Counted from the stretch's first letter, positions 1 to 7,302 are shown. The stretch: 64,000 nt of DNA from an uncultured Aquimarina sp. (GCA_947498935.1 CANMMM010000008.1:1-64000), one strand, 5' to 3'. Made by a program: numbers and translations. Notes: generated from the letters alone by a model not told the origin.

Positions 1-94
1 ACAAGAAATGAAAATGCGCAGATAGATCAATTGGTTCAGGTGTATTTGCCTTGCTCCGATTCATATATTTGGCGTTACCCAACATTAAGTACTA

Positions 95-628
95 ATGAAG
101 ATTAAAATAAAACACATTGCTTTAGTGCTTTTTCTAATTGATGCTTTTCTTCTCATATTCAATAATAAATATCAAGACCAAACTACAAGTGTAATTCCTG
201 ATTTAGATTATACAAAGCTCTTTTTTTATCTAGGGATTATAAGCCTAGTTATCTACCTAATAATATCAAAATTTAAAAAAGCTTTGAATATTGTCGCAGC
301 TATGGCAGTCATCTGTTTTTTTATTTCAATGTTTTTCAACCTACGTTTGGCAAAAGATAATTATGACAGAATCCAATGTAATAAAGGAATATCTGAGTAT
401 TATAAATATTTTGAATTAGAATCTTGTGAGAAAATTAAAAAGCGATTTGAGGAAGACTTAATAAACGGAGAACTCAAATATTTCCAAGATGAATTTAATT
501 CCGATTTGGAATTTGAAGAAAAACTAAGAGATAAACACAGTATCAAGCTTATCGGAATAAGTTGTACCCAATATACCTCAATGGAATGTTATAACGACTT
601 GGTAAAGGGTTATATAAAGAAAAGATAA
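95..628 (+). CDS. small hypothetical membrane protein
   Basis: 177 aa, no recognised family. The N-terminal 20 residues form one hydrophobic helix, residues about 40-60 a second and about 65-85 a third. The C-terminal 90 residues are soluble, charged and contain four Cys. It is probably an inner-membrane protein with a soluble tail. The ATG sits inside the 11-bp sequence TTAAGTACTAA (85-95), which recurs at 994-1004. The stop codon is followed at once by the TTG start of the next gene, so the first small genes appear cotranscribed. It is AT-rich and of the accessory type. That it is a gene is likely; its function is unknown. Confidence 0.6.
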   Translation: MKIKIKHIALVLFLIDAFLLIFNNKYQDQTTSVIPDLDYTKLFFYLGIISLVIYLIISKFKKALNIVAAMAVICFFISMFFNLRLAKDNYDRIQCNKGISEYYKYFELESCEKIKKRFEEDLINGELKYFQDEFNSDLEFEEKLRDKHSIKLIGISCTQYTSMECYNDLVKGYIKKR

Positions 629-835
629 TTGAATAAAAAACGTAAAATCATAGGAATACATTTATTGTCATTTATATTTTTGACAATTCTACTGATATTA
701 ATCTCTGAACCATTATTGAAGATATTTGCTTCAGAAATTCACAATGTTGCAATGTGGCTAAATTTAATAATTTATGGAACGATTGGAATTTTGATATTAA
801 CTATCATTTCGTGTTTGATTTTCCTAAAAAAATGA
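629..835 (+). CDS. tiny two-helix membrane protein
   Basis: 68 aa with two strongly hydrophobic segments (residues about 8-33 and 42-66) separated by a short polar turn. It starts at a TTG directly abutting the TAA of the previous gene, suggesting translational coupling. No family is recognised. Its small size and its place between two other small membrane proteins suggest an accessory operon or cassette-like unit. The start is uncertain because no Shine-Dalgarno sequence is present, as is usual in Bacteroidota. Confidence 0.45.
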   Translation: MNKKRKIIGIHLLSFIFLTILLILISEPLLKIFASEIHNVAMWLNLIIYGTIGILILTIISCLIFLKK

Positions 836-840
836 AATGA

Positions 841-1032
841 ATGAAAGAAAGACCTATTTTAATTTCTGCAATAATTTTGACTTTAATTGTTGAACTAATT
901 TTGATGGTTTTAGTTTATAATAAAATCGGAGTGGAAAGACTTCCGACACAAATCGGACGATTAACAATTCAACTAATTCTAATCTTTTGGGTTTTAAGTA
1001 CTAAATCCCCTGATGCTCCTAGTATGCGCTAG
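841..1032 (+). pseudogene. small membrane protein, truncated at the duplication junction
   Basis: 63 aa ending in the residues SPDAPSMR. Residues 1-54 look like the start of a multi-helix membrane protein: MKERPILISA followed by two hydrophobic segments. From position 1004 the reading frame runs into the 496-bp duplicated unit and stops 28 bases later. The same SPDAPSMR tail ends the truncated Crp/Fnr copy at 1528, because both frames run into the same sequence. I infer that a longer gene lost its 3' end when unrelated sequence was joined at about 1003. It could instead be an intact tiny gene. Confidence 0.45.
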
Positions 1033-1101
1033 TGCTAGTTTGCAACTAGTACCGTTACAGCTTGGCAGGGTACGAGTAAGTAATAGCCAAAACAAACAAG
1101 G

Positions 1102-1147
1102 TATAACAAAATATGGTTGCTCTTCGGGGTCAGCAACGTTTGTTATA
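1102..1147. repeat. imperfect palindrome (hairpin), first copy
   Basis: A 9-bp perfect outer stem, TATAACAAA (1102-1110) with TTTGTTATA (1139-1147), encloses a 6-bp inner stem, GTTGCT (1116-1121) with AGCAAC (1132-1137), around a TTCGGGG-type loop. Unpaired bases are asymmetric: five on the left and one on the right. The asymmetry and the position before a single gene resemble integron attC sites, but the canonical RYYYAAC/GTTRRRY boxes each match only imperfectly. No T-tract follows, so an intrinsic terminator is less likely. Confidence 0.6.
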
Positions 1148-1171
1148 TTTACTGCTACAGCCAAATAAAAA

Positions 1172-1528
1172 ATGAACTTAGATAACTTCAAAATACAAAT
1201 AAGAAAAATTACTGACTTCTCAGAAGATGAATGTTCTATGTTTATACCTTACTTGAATAAGAAAATACTGAGTAAAGGAGAACATTTATTAATTGAAAAT
1301 CAGACAGTAAATGAAATTTCATTTGTTGAGAAAGGTGTTTTGAGGCTTTACTATCTATCTAATGAAGGTAAAGAAGTGAATAATCATTTCTTTTTGGATA
1401 ACGATTATGCAGTTTCATATTTAGACTTTCTTAAAAACAGACCCAGCAGATACTACATTCAAGCATTAGATGATTGTGAATTATTGACATTCAATGCTGA
1501 ATCCCCTGATGCTCCTAGTATGCGCTAG
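1172..1528 (+). pseudogene. truncated copy of the Crp/Fnr regulator
   Basis: 118 aa. Residues 1-110 are identical to the intact regulator at 1668-2246 and cover the cyclic-nucleotide-binding beta-barrel. The frame then crosses the tandem-duplication junction at 1500 and ends with the junk tail SPDAPSMR. The helix-turn-helix domain is missing, so it cannot bind DNA as the full protein does. It might still be translated and form heterodimers, but the simplest reading is a by-product of duplication. Confidence 0.85.
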
Positions 1529-1597
1529 TGCTAGTTTGCAACTAGTACCGTTACAGCTTGGCAGGGTACGAGTAAGTAATAGCCAAAACAAACAAGG

Positions 1598-1643
1598 TAT
1601 AACAAAATATGGTTGCTCTTCGGGGTCAGCAACGTTTGTTATA
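1598..1643. repeat. imperfect palindrome (hairpin), second copy
   Basis: Exact second copy of the hairpin at 1102-1147, offset by 496 bases, lying 25 bases before the start codon of the intact Crp/Fnr gene. In this position it would fall in the 5' leader of that gene's transcript, so an effect on its expression is possible. Confidence 0.6.
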
Positions 1644-1667
1644 TTTACTGCTACAGCCAAATAAAAA

Positions 1668-2246
1668 ATGAACTTAGATAACTTCAAAATACAAATAAGA
1701 AAAATTACTGACTTCTCAGAAGATGAATGTTCTATGTTTATACCTTACTTGAATAAGAAAATACTGAGTAAAGGAGAACATTTATTAATTGAAAATCAGA
1801 CAGTAAATGAAATTTCATTTGTTGAGAAAGGTGTTTTGAGGCTTTACTATCTATCTAATGAAGGTAAAGAAGTGAATAATCATTTCTTTTTGGATAACGA
1901 TTATGCAGTTTCATATTTAGACTTTCTTAAAAACAGACCCAGCAGATACTACATTCAAGCATTAGATGATTGTGAATTATTGACATTCAATGCTGAATCT
2001 CTTCAAATTGCATACGATAATTCTAAAAACTGGGAACGTTTCGGTAGAATAATTGCAGAAAGCGTATATGCTATTGCAACAAATCGTTTCGAATCTTTTT
2101 TGTTTCTTTCTGCAAAAGAAAGATACCTTCAAATGTTAAACGACTATCCCAGATTCATTCAAAAAATTCCACTCTATCACCTTGCTTCCTATTTAGGAAT
2201 TGAAAGAGAAAGTCTAAGTCGTATTAGGAAAGAAGTATCAAAATAA
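1668..2246 (+). CDS. Crp/Fnr family transcriptional regulator
   Basis: 192 aa, the usual length for Bacteroidota Crp/Fnr proteins. Residues about 10-115 form a cNMP-binding-type barrel with the typical VEKGVLRLYY strand. Residues about 145-190 are the winged helix, with the recognition segment LASYLGIERESLSRIRKE. No Cys cluster for an Fe-S centre is present, so it is not a classic oxygen sensor; the ligand is unknown. Its 5' part is duplicated upstream. The lipoprotein gene 91 bases downstream is a candidate target. The start ATG is preceded by a very A-rich stretch, as usual in this phylum. Confidence 0.9.
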   Translation: MNLDNFKIQIRKITDFSEDECSMFIPYLNKKILSKGEHLLIENQTVNEISFVEKGVLRLYYLSNEGKEVNNHFFLDNDYAVSYLDFLKNRPSRYYIQALDDCELLTFNAESLQIAYDNSKNWERFGRIIAESVYAIATNRFESFLFLSAKERYLQMLNDYPRFIQKIPLYHLASYLGIERESLSRIRKEVSK

Positions 2247-2291
2247 AATACGATTGTAACATACATCAATTTTTTAGAATTGACTTCAAGA

Positions 2292-2299
2292 TACTTTTG
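2292..2299 (+). promoter_or_regulatory. possible flavobacterial -7 box (TACTTTTG)
   Basis: TACTTTTG matches the flavobacterial -7 consensus TAnnTTTG and lies 38 bases before the lipoprotein start at 2338. No TTG occurs at the preferred 17-23-base spacing upstream, so the -33 half is weak or the gene needs an activator such as the neighbouring Crp/Fnr protein. Confidence 0.45.
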
Positions 2300-2337
2300 T
2301 AGTGTTAATTAATTATTCACTTTAAAAGTATATTACA

Positions 2338-2964
2338 ATGAAAAAAACATCAATCTATCTAGCAGTTGCTATCGCAACATTTTTAAGCTCTTGTGTAACA
2401 TCTAATAAGATGATTATTCCAATAAGTAAAACCCTACCAACAGTTGAAGATAACTACTCAATTGTTTGGGTGGGAAGTGGTGAATCCTATGTTTATATTA
2501 ATGGGAAGTATCAAAGAAGCGAATCAAATGATTATTCCTTTGAAGTAGTTCAGAGAAGATATGGTAATTCTTGGAAATCAATAAAAAATATGCACCGTAT
2601 TCATCCAAATTATGATGGAAAAGCAGGAGCACGTGAACAAACTATGTTTTTTGGTATTGATTTTTTAAAAGATGAAGATAAAGTTATTTCAACAATCAAG
2701 TCATCATTGGGTAATGGAACAGGTATTACGGATAATGAATTTAGAGAGCAAGTAATTCAGTTTTCAATTGATGACATTAGTTCCTTTGCACCTTACAATA
2801 CAATGAGAATTACTCAACATTATAAGTATGAAGAGGGAATATTACAAGAAACAGTTGAATTATTTAAACTCTCTGATGGTAAAGAAACTCCGTTTGCTAA
2901 AATTGAAGAAAGGGCAGTCATTTTTAGACCTGTAACTTTAAAAAGTGCGCCAACCAAATTTTAA
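2338..2964 (+). CDS. hypothetical lipoprotein
   Basis: 208 aa with a lipoprotein signal peptide: KKTS, a hydrophobic core, then the lipobox LSSC with Cys19. The mature part has a segment around IVWVGSGESYVYINGKYQRSE and is predicted to be mostly beta and soluble. No known domain is recognised. It is probably anchored in the outer or inner membrane facing the periplasm. It follows the Crp/Fnr gene in the same orientation with its own candidate -7 box, so it may be controlled by that regulator (inference). Confidence 0.7.
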   Translation: MKKTSIYLAVAIATFLSSCVTSNKMIIPISKTLPTVEDNYSIVWVGSGESYVYINGKYQRSESNDYSFEVVQRRYGNSWKSIKNMHRIHPNYDGKAGAREQTMFFGIDFLKDEDKVISTIKSSLGNGTGITDNEFREQVIQFSIDDISSFAPYNTMRITQHYKYEEGILQETVELFKLSDGKETPFAKIEERAVIFRPVTLKSAPTKF

Positions 2965-2984
2965 TAAGGTGAAGTTTTAAGTTC

Positions 2985-3075
2985 CGTAGCGCTGCTATGC
3001 AACTAAAAAATTGCTGTATTTGATCACAAAATCTTGGTTTTTCGCTGAAATCAAAAAAGTTTAAATCACTTCATT
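2985..3075 (+). repeat. dispersed repeat family 2, copy a
   Basis: Begins CGTAGCGCTGCTATGCAAC and ends near GTTTAAATCACTTCA. Core blocks shared with the other copies are GCTGCTATG, TTTGRTCACAAAATCTT, and CTGAAATCAAAAAAG. It lies 20 bases after the lipoprotein stop codon. No ORF is conserved. Confidence 0.7.
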
Positions 3076-3488
3076 GCATAAAATAAGTTTATAATCACAA
3101 ATGGATACAGACTTGTTTTATGGTAGGTTAGTACTAAAATTATGTTATTAACATAAATGTACTATTTATCTTACATAATAAAAAGAATAATTCCCTTTAT
3201 TAAATTATCTTTAAAGAGTACTAACCCTACTCTTCTACCAAACCCTTATCACTGAATATAGTTAGCATAAAATTACTAAAACAATATGCAGCAAAACATC
3301 ACTACTAAAATCCTGTATTTTTAACACATAACTCACAGCCACTTACTTATCGACATACAACAACAAACACCGACAAAACAACTTGCACCTGATCAACAGC
3401 ATCCCCACACACTGTGTTATCAAAAACCTAAAAACTATAAGATGCTATACTATCTGTATTTTAAATCACTATATTTATCGACTGTACT
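3076..3488. other. intergenic spacer without a recognised gene
   Basis: AT-rich spacer between a family-2 repeat and the small secreted protein gene. Neither strand has an ORF that looks coding. The segment AATGGATACAGACTTG near 3100 resembles ATGGATACAAACTTA near 17555, which also follows a family-2 repeat, so part of it may be decayed repeat. Confidence 0.5.
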
Positions 3489-3794
3489 ATGGGTTCGAAA
3501 AGGAAACATATCTTACTTTTTTTCTTTACAGCATTGCTATTTTTTAGAATTGCTGATGTACATGCATTATCGCATGTGACTGACACGGATGAGGATGCAG
3601 ACCATTGTGAGCTCTGTGAGATGATTAATACTACTCATCAATCTGCACCTGTATTCACTACTGCTAGTACAGACGAAGCGCCTAAGCCATTGGTGATGTA
3701 TCTGATACAGGACACTCCCTGTACGTATGAAACTTCGTATTACTGTATTACACTACCTGATAAGATTTATAACAAGCCTCCTCCTAGAGGCTAG
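3489..3794 (+). CDS. small secreted Cys/His-containing protein
   Basis: 101 aa. Residues 6-26 form a signal peptide ending near VHALS. The mature part carries a compact acidic Cys/His motif, DADHCELCEM (about residues 36-45), and ends in NKPPPRG, a proline-rich tail I associate with small flavobacterial secreted proteins. The HCxxC arrangement suggests metal binding. It precedes a DUF6702 protein and a HupE-like permease on the same strand, which supports a metal-related role. It may be a small periplasmic metal-binding protein; this is not proven. Confidence 0.6.
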   Translation: MGSKRKHILLFFFTALLFFRIADVHALSHVTDTDEDADHCELCEMINTTHQSAPVFTTASTDEAPKPLVMYLIQDTPCTYETSYYCITLPDKIYNKPPPRG

Positions 3795-4135
3795 TATTCA
3801 TACACTTCTTTAGTTGTATTCGATGCTATACAATAGTTCTTGGCTATTGTGATAGCCTGTCGTAATCATATGATCATCGCATCGTATTCCTTGGTATTTC
3901 ATTGCCTATGAGTATGGAAAACTATTAAGATTAGTAGTGCCACCAGAAATACTAGTGATCCATCTTTCTAACGATAACGAATACCTATTAGAAGTGTCTT
4001 TCTTTTTTCACTAGCTGCTATGTATACCATACGAGCAGTACTACTTTTTATACGCCTGTGATGATTGAACGAAAGGTACTCACACACGGAACTATTTTAC
4101 TGAATTAACGAAGTAACAGTCAGTCATGAAATGTA

Positions 4136-4176
4136 TACGCCCCCCAGTTCCAACACGAACATATTCCACTACTATC
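4136..4176 (-). repeat. degenerate inverted remnant of repeat family 1
   Basis: TTCCACTACTATC (4164-4176) is the exact reverse complement of GATAGTAGTGGAA from the 5' part of the family-1 element. Just before it, CCCCCAGTTCCAAC matches the complement of the TTGGAAC and GGGGG blocks of its 3' part. It lies three bases from the intact copy at 4180 in the opposite direction, so it looks like a collapsed head-to-head neighbour. Confidence 0.5.
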
Positions 4177-4179
4177 ATT

Positions 4180-4279
4180 GCGTTAGGGATAGCAGTGGAA
4201 ATCCCACAGCCCGACGGTAGGAGGTGCGAGGAATTGGAACGGATAGCCCGACCCCCGACCTAAGAAGGGGGTAACGCCC
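4180..4279 (+). repeat. family-1 structured repeat, copy A (100 nt)
   Basis: Starts GCGTTAGGGATAGCAGTGG and ends GTAACGCCC. Stems: closing GCGTT/AACGC; GTGG-AAATC-CCAC; a central hairpin; and a 3' hairpin ACCCCC/GGGGGT. It contains the invariant block AACGGATAGCCCG. It lies 37 bases upstream of the DUF6702 gene and 385 bases after the small secreted protein gene, in their orientation. Confidence 0.9.
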
Positions 4280-4315
4280 AAACTAAAAAAATAAATTATT
4301 TAATATTACCAACAC

Positions 4316-4834
4316 ATGAAACTATATATAAAACCCTATAAGATACTATGGAGCATTGGCTTGCTGCTACTCAGTACCGCTTTTGCTACAGCGCATCCTA
4401 TAAAGATTTCTACTTCGCTGATAGAATACAACCCCAAAACGCATCACTTGCATATGGAATGCAGGGTGTTTATGGATGATTTTCTACTTAGTCTAGGTAA
4501 AAATATAAACCTTGGCGATTTATCGAAAGAAGAAGAACAGTTGATCGAAGCGCATTTTTCTGAATTGTATCCTATGCTTCTTAATAACGAAAAAATCGAA
4601 TTTAAACTGACATTTACCCAAACGATGGACGAACATAATGTATTCATTATGAAATTCGCTGTGCCTACTAAAAAATTAGAAGAGGGAGACCAGTTTTGTT
4701 TTGAAAACAAGTTGTTTTTTGAAGAATTCGGTTTCTTACAATCTAATAAGGTTTCTGTAAGGATGCCTCCTTTTTTTGAAGAAGGGTATTTCGAAACGGA
4801 ATATAATAACTACGCTATTACTATTAATTTTTAA
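4316..4834 (+). CDS. DUF6702 family secreted protein
   Basis: 172 aa. The signal peptide (residues about 1-27) ends FATAHP. The mature protein begins HPIKISTSLIEYNPKTHHLHMECRV with the HP start and RVFMDDF motif that I associate with the flavobacterial DUF6702 family. This family commonly sits next to HupE/UreJ permeases, as here, where only eight bases separate this stop from the hupE-like start. It is likely periplasmic and works with that membrane protein; the function is unknown. Its first residues MKLYIKP are shared with the lipoprotein at 5628. Family assignment is from memory of the motif. Confidence 0.75.
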   Translation: MKLYIKPYKILWSIGLLLLSTAFATAHPIKISTSLIEYNPKTHHLHMECRVFMDDFLLSLGKNINLGDLSKEEEQLIEAHFSELYPMLLNNEKIEFKLTFTQTMDEHNVFIMKFAVPTKKLEEGDQFCFENKLFFEEFGFLQSNKVSVRMPPFFEEGYFETEYNNYAITINF

Positions 4835-4842
4835 GATCACTC

Positions 4843-5424
4843 ATGAATACATTAACCACATTTTTTATCGATGGATGGGAACACATTGTAGACATCAATT
4901 CCTATGACCACTTATTATTCGTAATGACGCTTTGTGCGGCTTTTACAGTCACGCAATGGCGACAAATATTGGTGATCATCACCGCTTTTACCATAGGACA
5001 TAGTGGTACGCTGATCTTAAGTGCGCTGAATCTCATCCCTACGAATGCCAAACTGATCGATATGCTGATCCCCTTTACGATCATGATCACTGCGATCGCT
5101 AATATTATGAACTACGAAAAACATGGAAAGTTCTCGAATACAAAGATCAAGTATAGTATCGCATTGGTTTTTGGGCTGATTCATGGATTGGCGTTTGCTA
5201 GTAATTTTAAGGTCATGCTGTTTGGCGATAGCATCATACTACCGCTATTCGCTTTTAATATCGGTATCGAAGTAGGACAGCTGTTTATCGTTTTCTTATT
5301 TATGGCCGTCTTATGGCTGTATACGAATGTGATTAGAGGACAACACCTGAAATGGAATCTATTTGTATCAGGGGCTGGTTTTGGGATTGCGGCTACTATT
5401 TTATTAAGTGCGATGAATGGATAA
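4843..5424 (+). CDS. HupE/UreJ family membrane protein
   Basis: 193 aa with six or seven hydrophobic helices. Diagnostic motifs are GWEHIVDINSYDHLLF near the N-terminus, TIGHSGTLIL in the second helix and GLIHGLAFASN in the fourth; the last contains the His expected of HupE/UreJ nickel or cobalt permeases. It probably sits in the inner membrane and moves or senses a divalent metal. It is eight bases downstream of the DUF6702 gene and certainly cotranscribed with it. No hydrogenase or urease gene is in the window, so the metal and its user are unknown. Confidence 0.85.
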   Translation: MNTLTTFFIDGWEHIVDINSYDHLLFVMTLCAAFTVTQWRQILVIITAFTIGHSGTLILSALNLIPTNAKLIDMLIPFTIMITAIANIMNYEKHGKFSNTKIKYSIALVFGLIHGLAFASNFKVMLFGDSIILPLFAFNIGIEVGQLFIVFLFMAVLWLYTNVIRGQHLKWNLFVSGAGFGIAATILLSAMNG

Positions 5425-5431
5425 TGAATGA

Positions 5432-5462
5432 AGGACTACTGCGTTGTGTATACAGTAGTCCT
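5432..5462 (+). terminator. hairpin after the HupE-like gene, weak terminator
   Basis: AGGACTACTG (5432-5441) pairs perfectly with CAGTAGTCCT (5453-5462). The stem is 10 bp, but no clean T-tract follows, so it may be an RNA-stabilising 3' end or a weak terminator. Confidence 0.45.
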
Positions 5463-5627
5463 GTAAATTATAATCTTTAGAGGAGTTCTGGTCATAAAAC
5501 CTATACGAGTCTAAAAAAATTCTTTTCTTTATACTTCCAAAACTGTAAGTAGTCTGTATTGGGTATATCGATAGGAATGCACAATACAGTAGCTATTACA
5601 TACTAACAACCCTTAAAAAATAACAAC

Positions 5628-6455
5628 ATGAAATTGTACATCAAACCTCTTTATCTTACTTGTTTAGGCGCCTGTATTGCCTTTACTGCCTGTAAGCAAG
5701 AAAAGAAAACGCCTGCAGAGACGCCTGCGTCTGTAGCTACGGAAGCGCCTGTACCTGTAAAAACGGTTGCTCCGATTACGATCGAAGAATTAAAGGATTC
5801 CCCTGCTTATGCGGATGCGGAATTAGTATTAGATACTCCTAAGGAGATTGTACAGAAAACTGCGGGAGCGATGGACTTCGCATTTGCTATCAAAAATTAT
5901 GAGTTAGGTGCATTGACAGCTGGACCAAATGTAGAAAAATTGGCCAATTCTGGAAAAGGACAGCATATCCATTTTATCTTAAACAATCAGCCCTATTCTG
6001 CGCACTACGAGCCTACTTTTAAAAAGGAAATCCCTGCTGGAGTACACCATTTAGTAGCATTTCTAAGCAGATCTTTTCACGAATCGGTAAAGAATGAAAA
6101 CTCGGTAGTGGTTCGCAAACTAGTAGTGGGCGAAAATCCTGCGGATACACACCAATTAGATATGGAAGCGCCTACGCTGATCTATAGCCGACCTAAAGGA
6201 ACCTATGCGGGTAAGGATGCTAAGGAAGTATTATTAGACTTTTTTGTACTCAATACCAAACTGGCGGAAGATGGACATAAGGTATTGGCTACGATTAATG
6301 GAAAAAAGTTTACGATTGCAAAATGGGTACCGCATGTGATCAAAGGATTACCAGTCGGAGAGGCTACTATCGAACTACAATTGATAGATGCGCAAGGAGC
6401 AGCTGTGCCTGGACCATTTAATCATGTAACACGTACTGTAGTAATTAAAGAATAA
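5628..6455 (+). CDS. conserved lipoprotein, His-rich
   Basis: 275 aa. Lipoprotein signal with lipobox FTAC (Cys21), then a low-complexity Pro/Ala/Glu linker to about residue 55. The body contains two beta-rich halves; the first has GQHIHFILNNQPYSAHYEP followed by GVHHLVAFLSRSFHES, a His-rich pattern reminiscent of DUF4399-like domains. Similar flavobacterial proteins are, as I recall, labelled phosphopeptide-binding, which I do not see supported. It lies downstream of the HupE-like gene after a 200-base gap, ends at a good terminator, and may be part of the same metal-related locus. Confidence 0.7.
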   Translation: MKLYIKPLYLTCLGACIAFTACKQEKKTPAETPASVATEAPVPVKTVAPITIEELKDSPAYADAELVLDTPKEIVQKTAGAMDFAFAIKNYELGALTAGPNVEKLANSGKGQHIHFILNNQPYSAHYEPTFKKEIPAGVHHLVAFLSRSFHESVKNENSVVVRKLVVGENPADTHQLDMEAPTLIYSRPKGTYAGKDAKEVLLDFFVLNTKLAEDGHKVLATINGKKFTIAKWVPHVIKGLPVGEATIELQLIDAQGAAVPGPFNHVTRTVVIKE

Positions 6456-6471
6456 TAAATCTACAAGTTCT

Positions 6472-6509
6472 CCTAAGCCCCTACATTCGATGGGGCTTAG
6501 GATTTTTTT
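6472..6509 (+). terminator. intrinsic terminator after the lipoprotein gene
   Basis: CCTAAGCCCC (6472-6481) pairs perfectly with GGGGCTTAGG (6492-6501), followed by seven T. It lies 17 bases after the stop codon. A textbook intrinsic terminator. Confidence 0.9.
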
Positions 6510-6514
6510 GTTTT

Positions 6515-6703
6515 CTACACTAATTCCTGCTGTAGAAAACCACTGATCTTTTGGGCGATCGCCTGTGGATGTTTTAGGATAAAGAAATGATCGCCTTCTA
6601 GCACTGTTACATGACAAGACATAGCAATATCAGCTGTGATTGTTGTTCTTTTACACTCTAGTACGAAATCATTTCCATGCCCCACATTGAGCACTACACA
6701 AGT
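6515..6703 (-). pseudogene. C-terminal remnant of a thioesterase / alpha-beta hydrolase
   Basis: About 63 codons. The sequence VLNVGHGNDFVLE, then VTVLEGDHFFILKHPQAIA, matches the last part of type II thioesterases, where GDHFF carries the catalytic His. Nothing of the nucleophile Ser motif or the rest of the domain (about 160 residues) is present. The open frame continues upstream to 6754 only through a family-2 repeat (6704-6765), and homology stops at the repeat boundary. The original gene therefore seems to have been cut off by the repeat or by recombination there. Assignment rests on a short segment. Confidence 0.5.
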
Positions 6704-6765
6704 ACTGCATTTGGTCATAAAATCTTCGATTTTAGATGAAATCAAAAAGTTCAAAACACTTCAAT
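6704..6765 (+). repeat. dispersed repeat family 2, copy b (3' two-thirds)
   Basis: Starts ACTGCATTTGGTCATAAAATC and ends AAAACACTTCAAT; it lacks the GCTGCTATG head. One end coincides with the point where a thioesterase gene remnant begins, which makes this copy the best hint of mobility in the family. Confidence 0.65.
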
Positions 6766-7260
6766 AAGAAAAGACTACATCACTTCTGTATAAAAAATGA
6801 ATGGATTACTAAGGAATTAAATTAATGTTGGGATTGTAATAACAGGGAGTATTTTAGAAACTAAAAAACATGTGGTATGCCGCACTATAAAAACGAATTG
6901 TTTTTATATAAATAAGTAGTGTTGTAAACCGTATGGTAGTGTAAAAGTGATTAAAATGACTCTAGCATATCCCTTCGCTCACCGGACTCACAGTTTACGT
7001 GTTCTAAATAAACTTTCCTTTTTTTGACTATAAAAATAGTCTAACTATCCTATAGAGTAACTATTTTAATTGTTTTAATACAGCAGTAAATTATTTGCTT
7101 ACAAAACTACAAACAGATAGTGCCATATTTGCAAAACAAAGATATAAAAACCTCTATCTTAAAATCAAATAATTAAAAACCGAAAACGTTTACACTTTAA
7201 TGTTGATTTAACATTTAGCGTGTTGTTTCTATAAGGTATTAACTACAACGTTTAGTTTTT
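6766..7260. other. intergenic region without a recognised gene
   Basis: About 500 AT-rich bases. I see no plausible coding frame on either strand. A short GC-richer patch near 6965-7000 (CCCTTCGCTCACCGGACTC) stands out from its surroundings but matches nothing I know. Confidence 0.5.
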
Positions 7261-7302
7261 TTTTAATAGAATCCCTTAATTTTTTAAGGGATTCTATTAA
7301 AA
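7261..7302. terminator. 19-bp perfect palindromic hairpin
   Basis: Left arm 7261-7279 and right arm 7284-7302 are perfect reverse complements around a TTTT loop. Both ends are T- or A-rich, so it could act as a bidirectional terminator, although no gene on the plus strand ends nearby. Confidence 0.6.

Larger units (their letters stand above)
1004..1995 (+). repeat. 496-bp perfect tandem duplication (two units)
   Basis: Unit 1 is 1004-1499 and unit 2 is 1500-1995, with an exact offset of 496 bases and no difference that I could find. The four bases AATC occur at the start of unit 1 (1004-1007), at the junction (1500-1503) and just after unit 2 (1996-1999). This is the signature of a microhomology-mediated duplication. 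Each unit carries a non-coding spacer with a strong hairpin and the first 328 bases of a Crp/Fnr regulator gene. Perfect identity implies a recent event, or an assembly duplication. Confidence 0.95.

Noticed and set aside
1102-1147. Firm call of an integron attC site
   Set aside because: The RYYYAAC and GTTRRRY boxes do not match fully and no integrase is in the window; kept only as a speculative finding.
994-1687. Minus-strand reading frames of 65 and 68 codons (994-1191 and 1481-1687)
   Set aside because: They lie across the duplicated hairpin spacer and the 5' end of the Crp/Fnr gene, and are the same sequence twice; no start context or family supports a protein.
3076-3488. Possible CRISPR array or tandem repeats in the AT-rich spacers
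   Set aside because: No regularly spaced identical repeats with unique spacers are present in any gap; repeats are dispersed, not arrayed.
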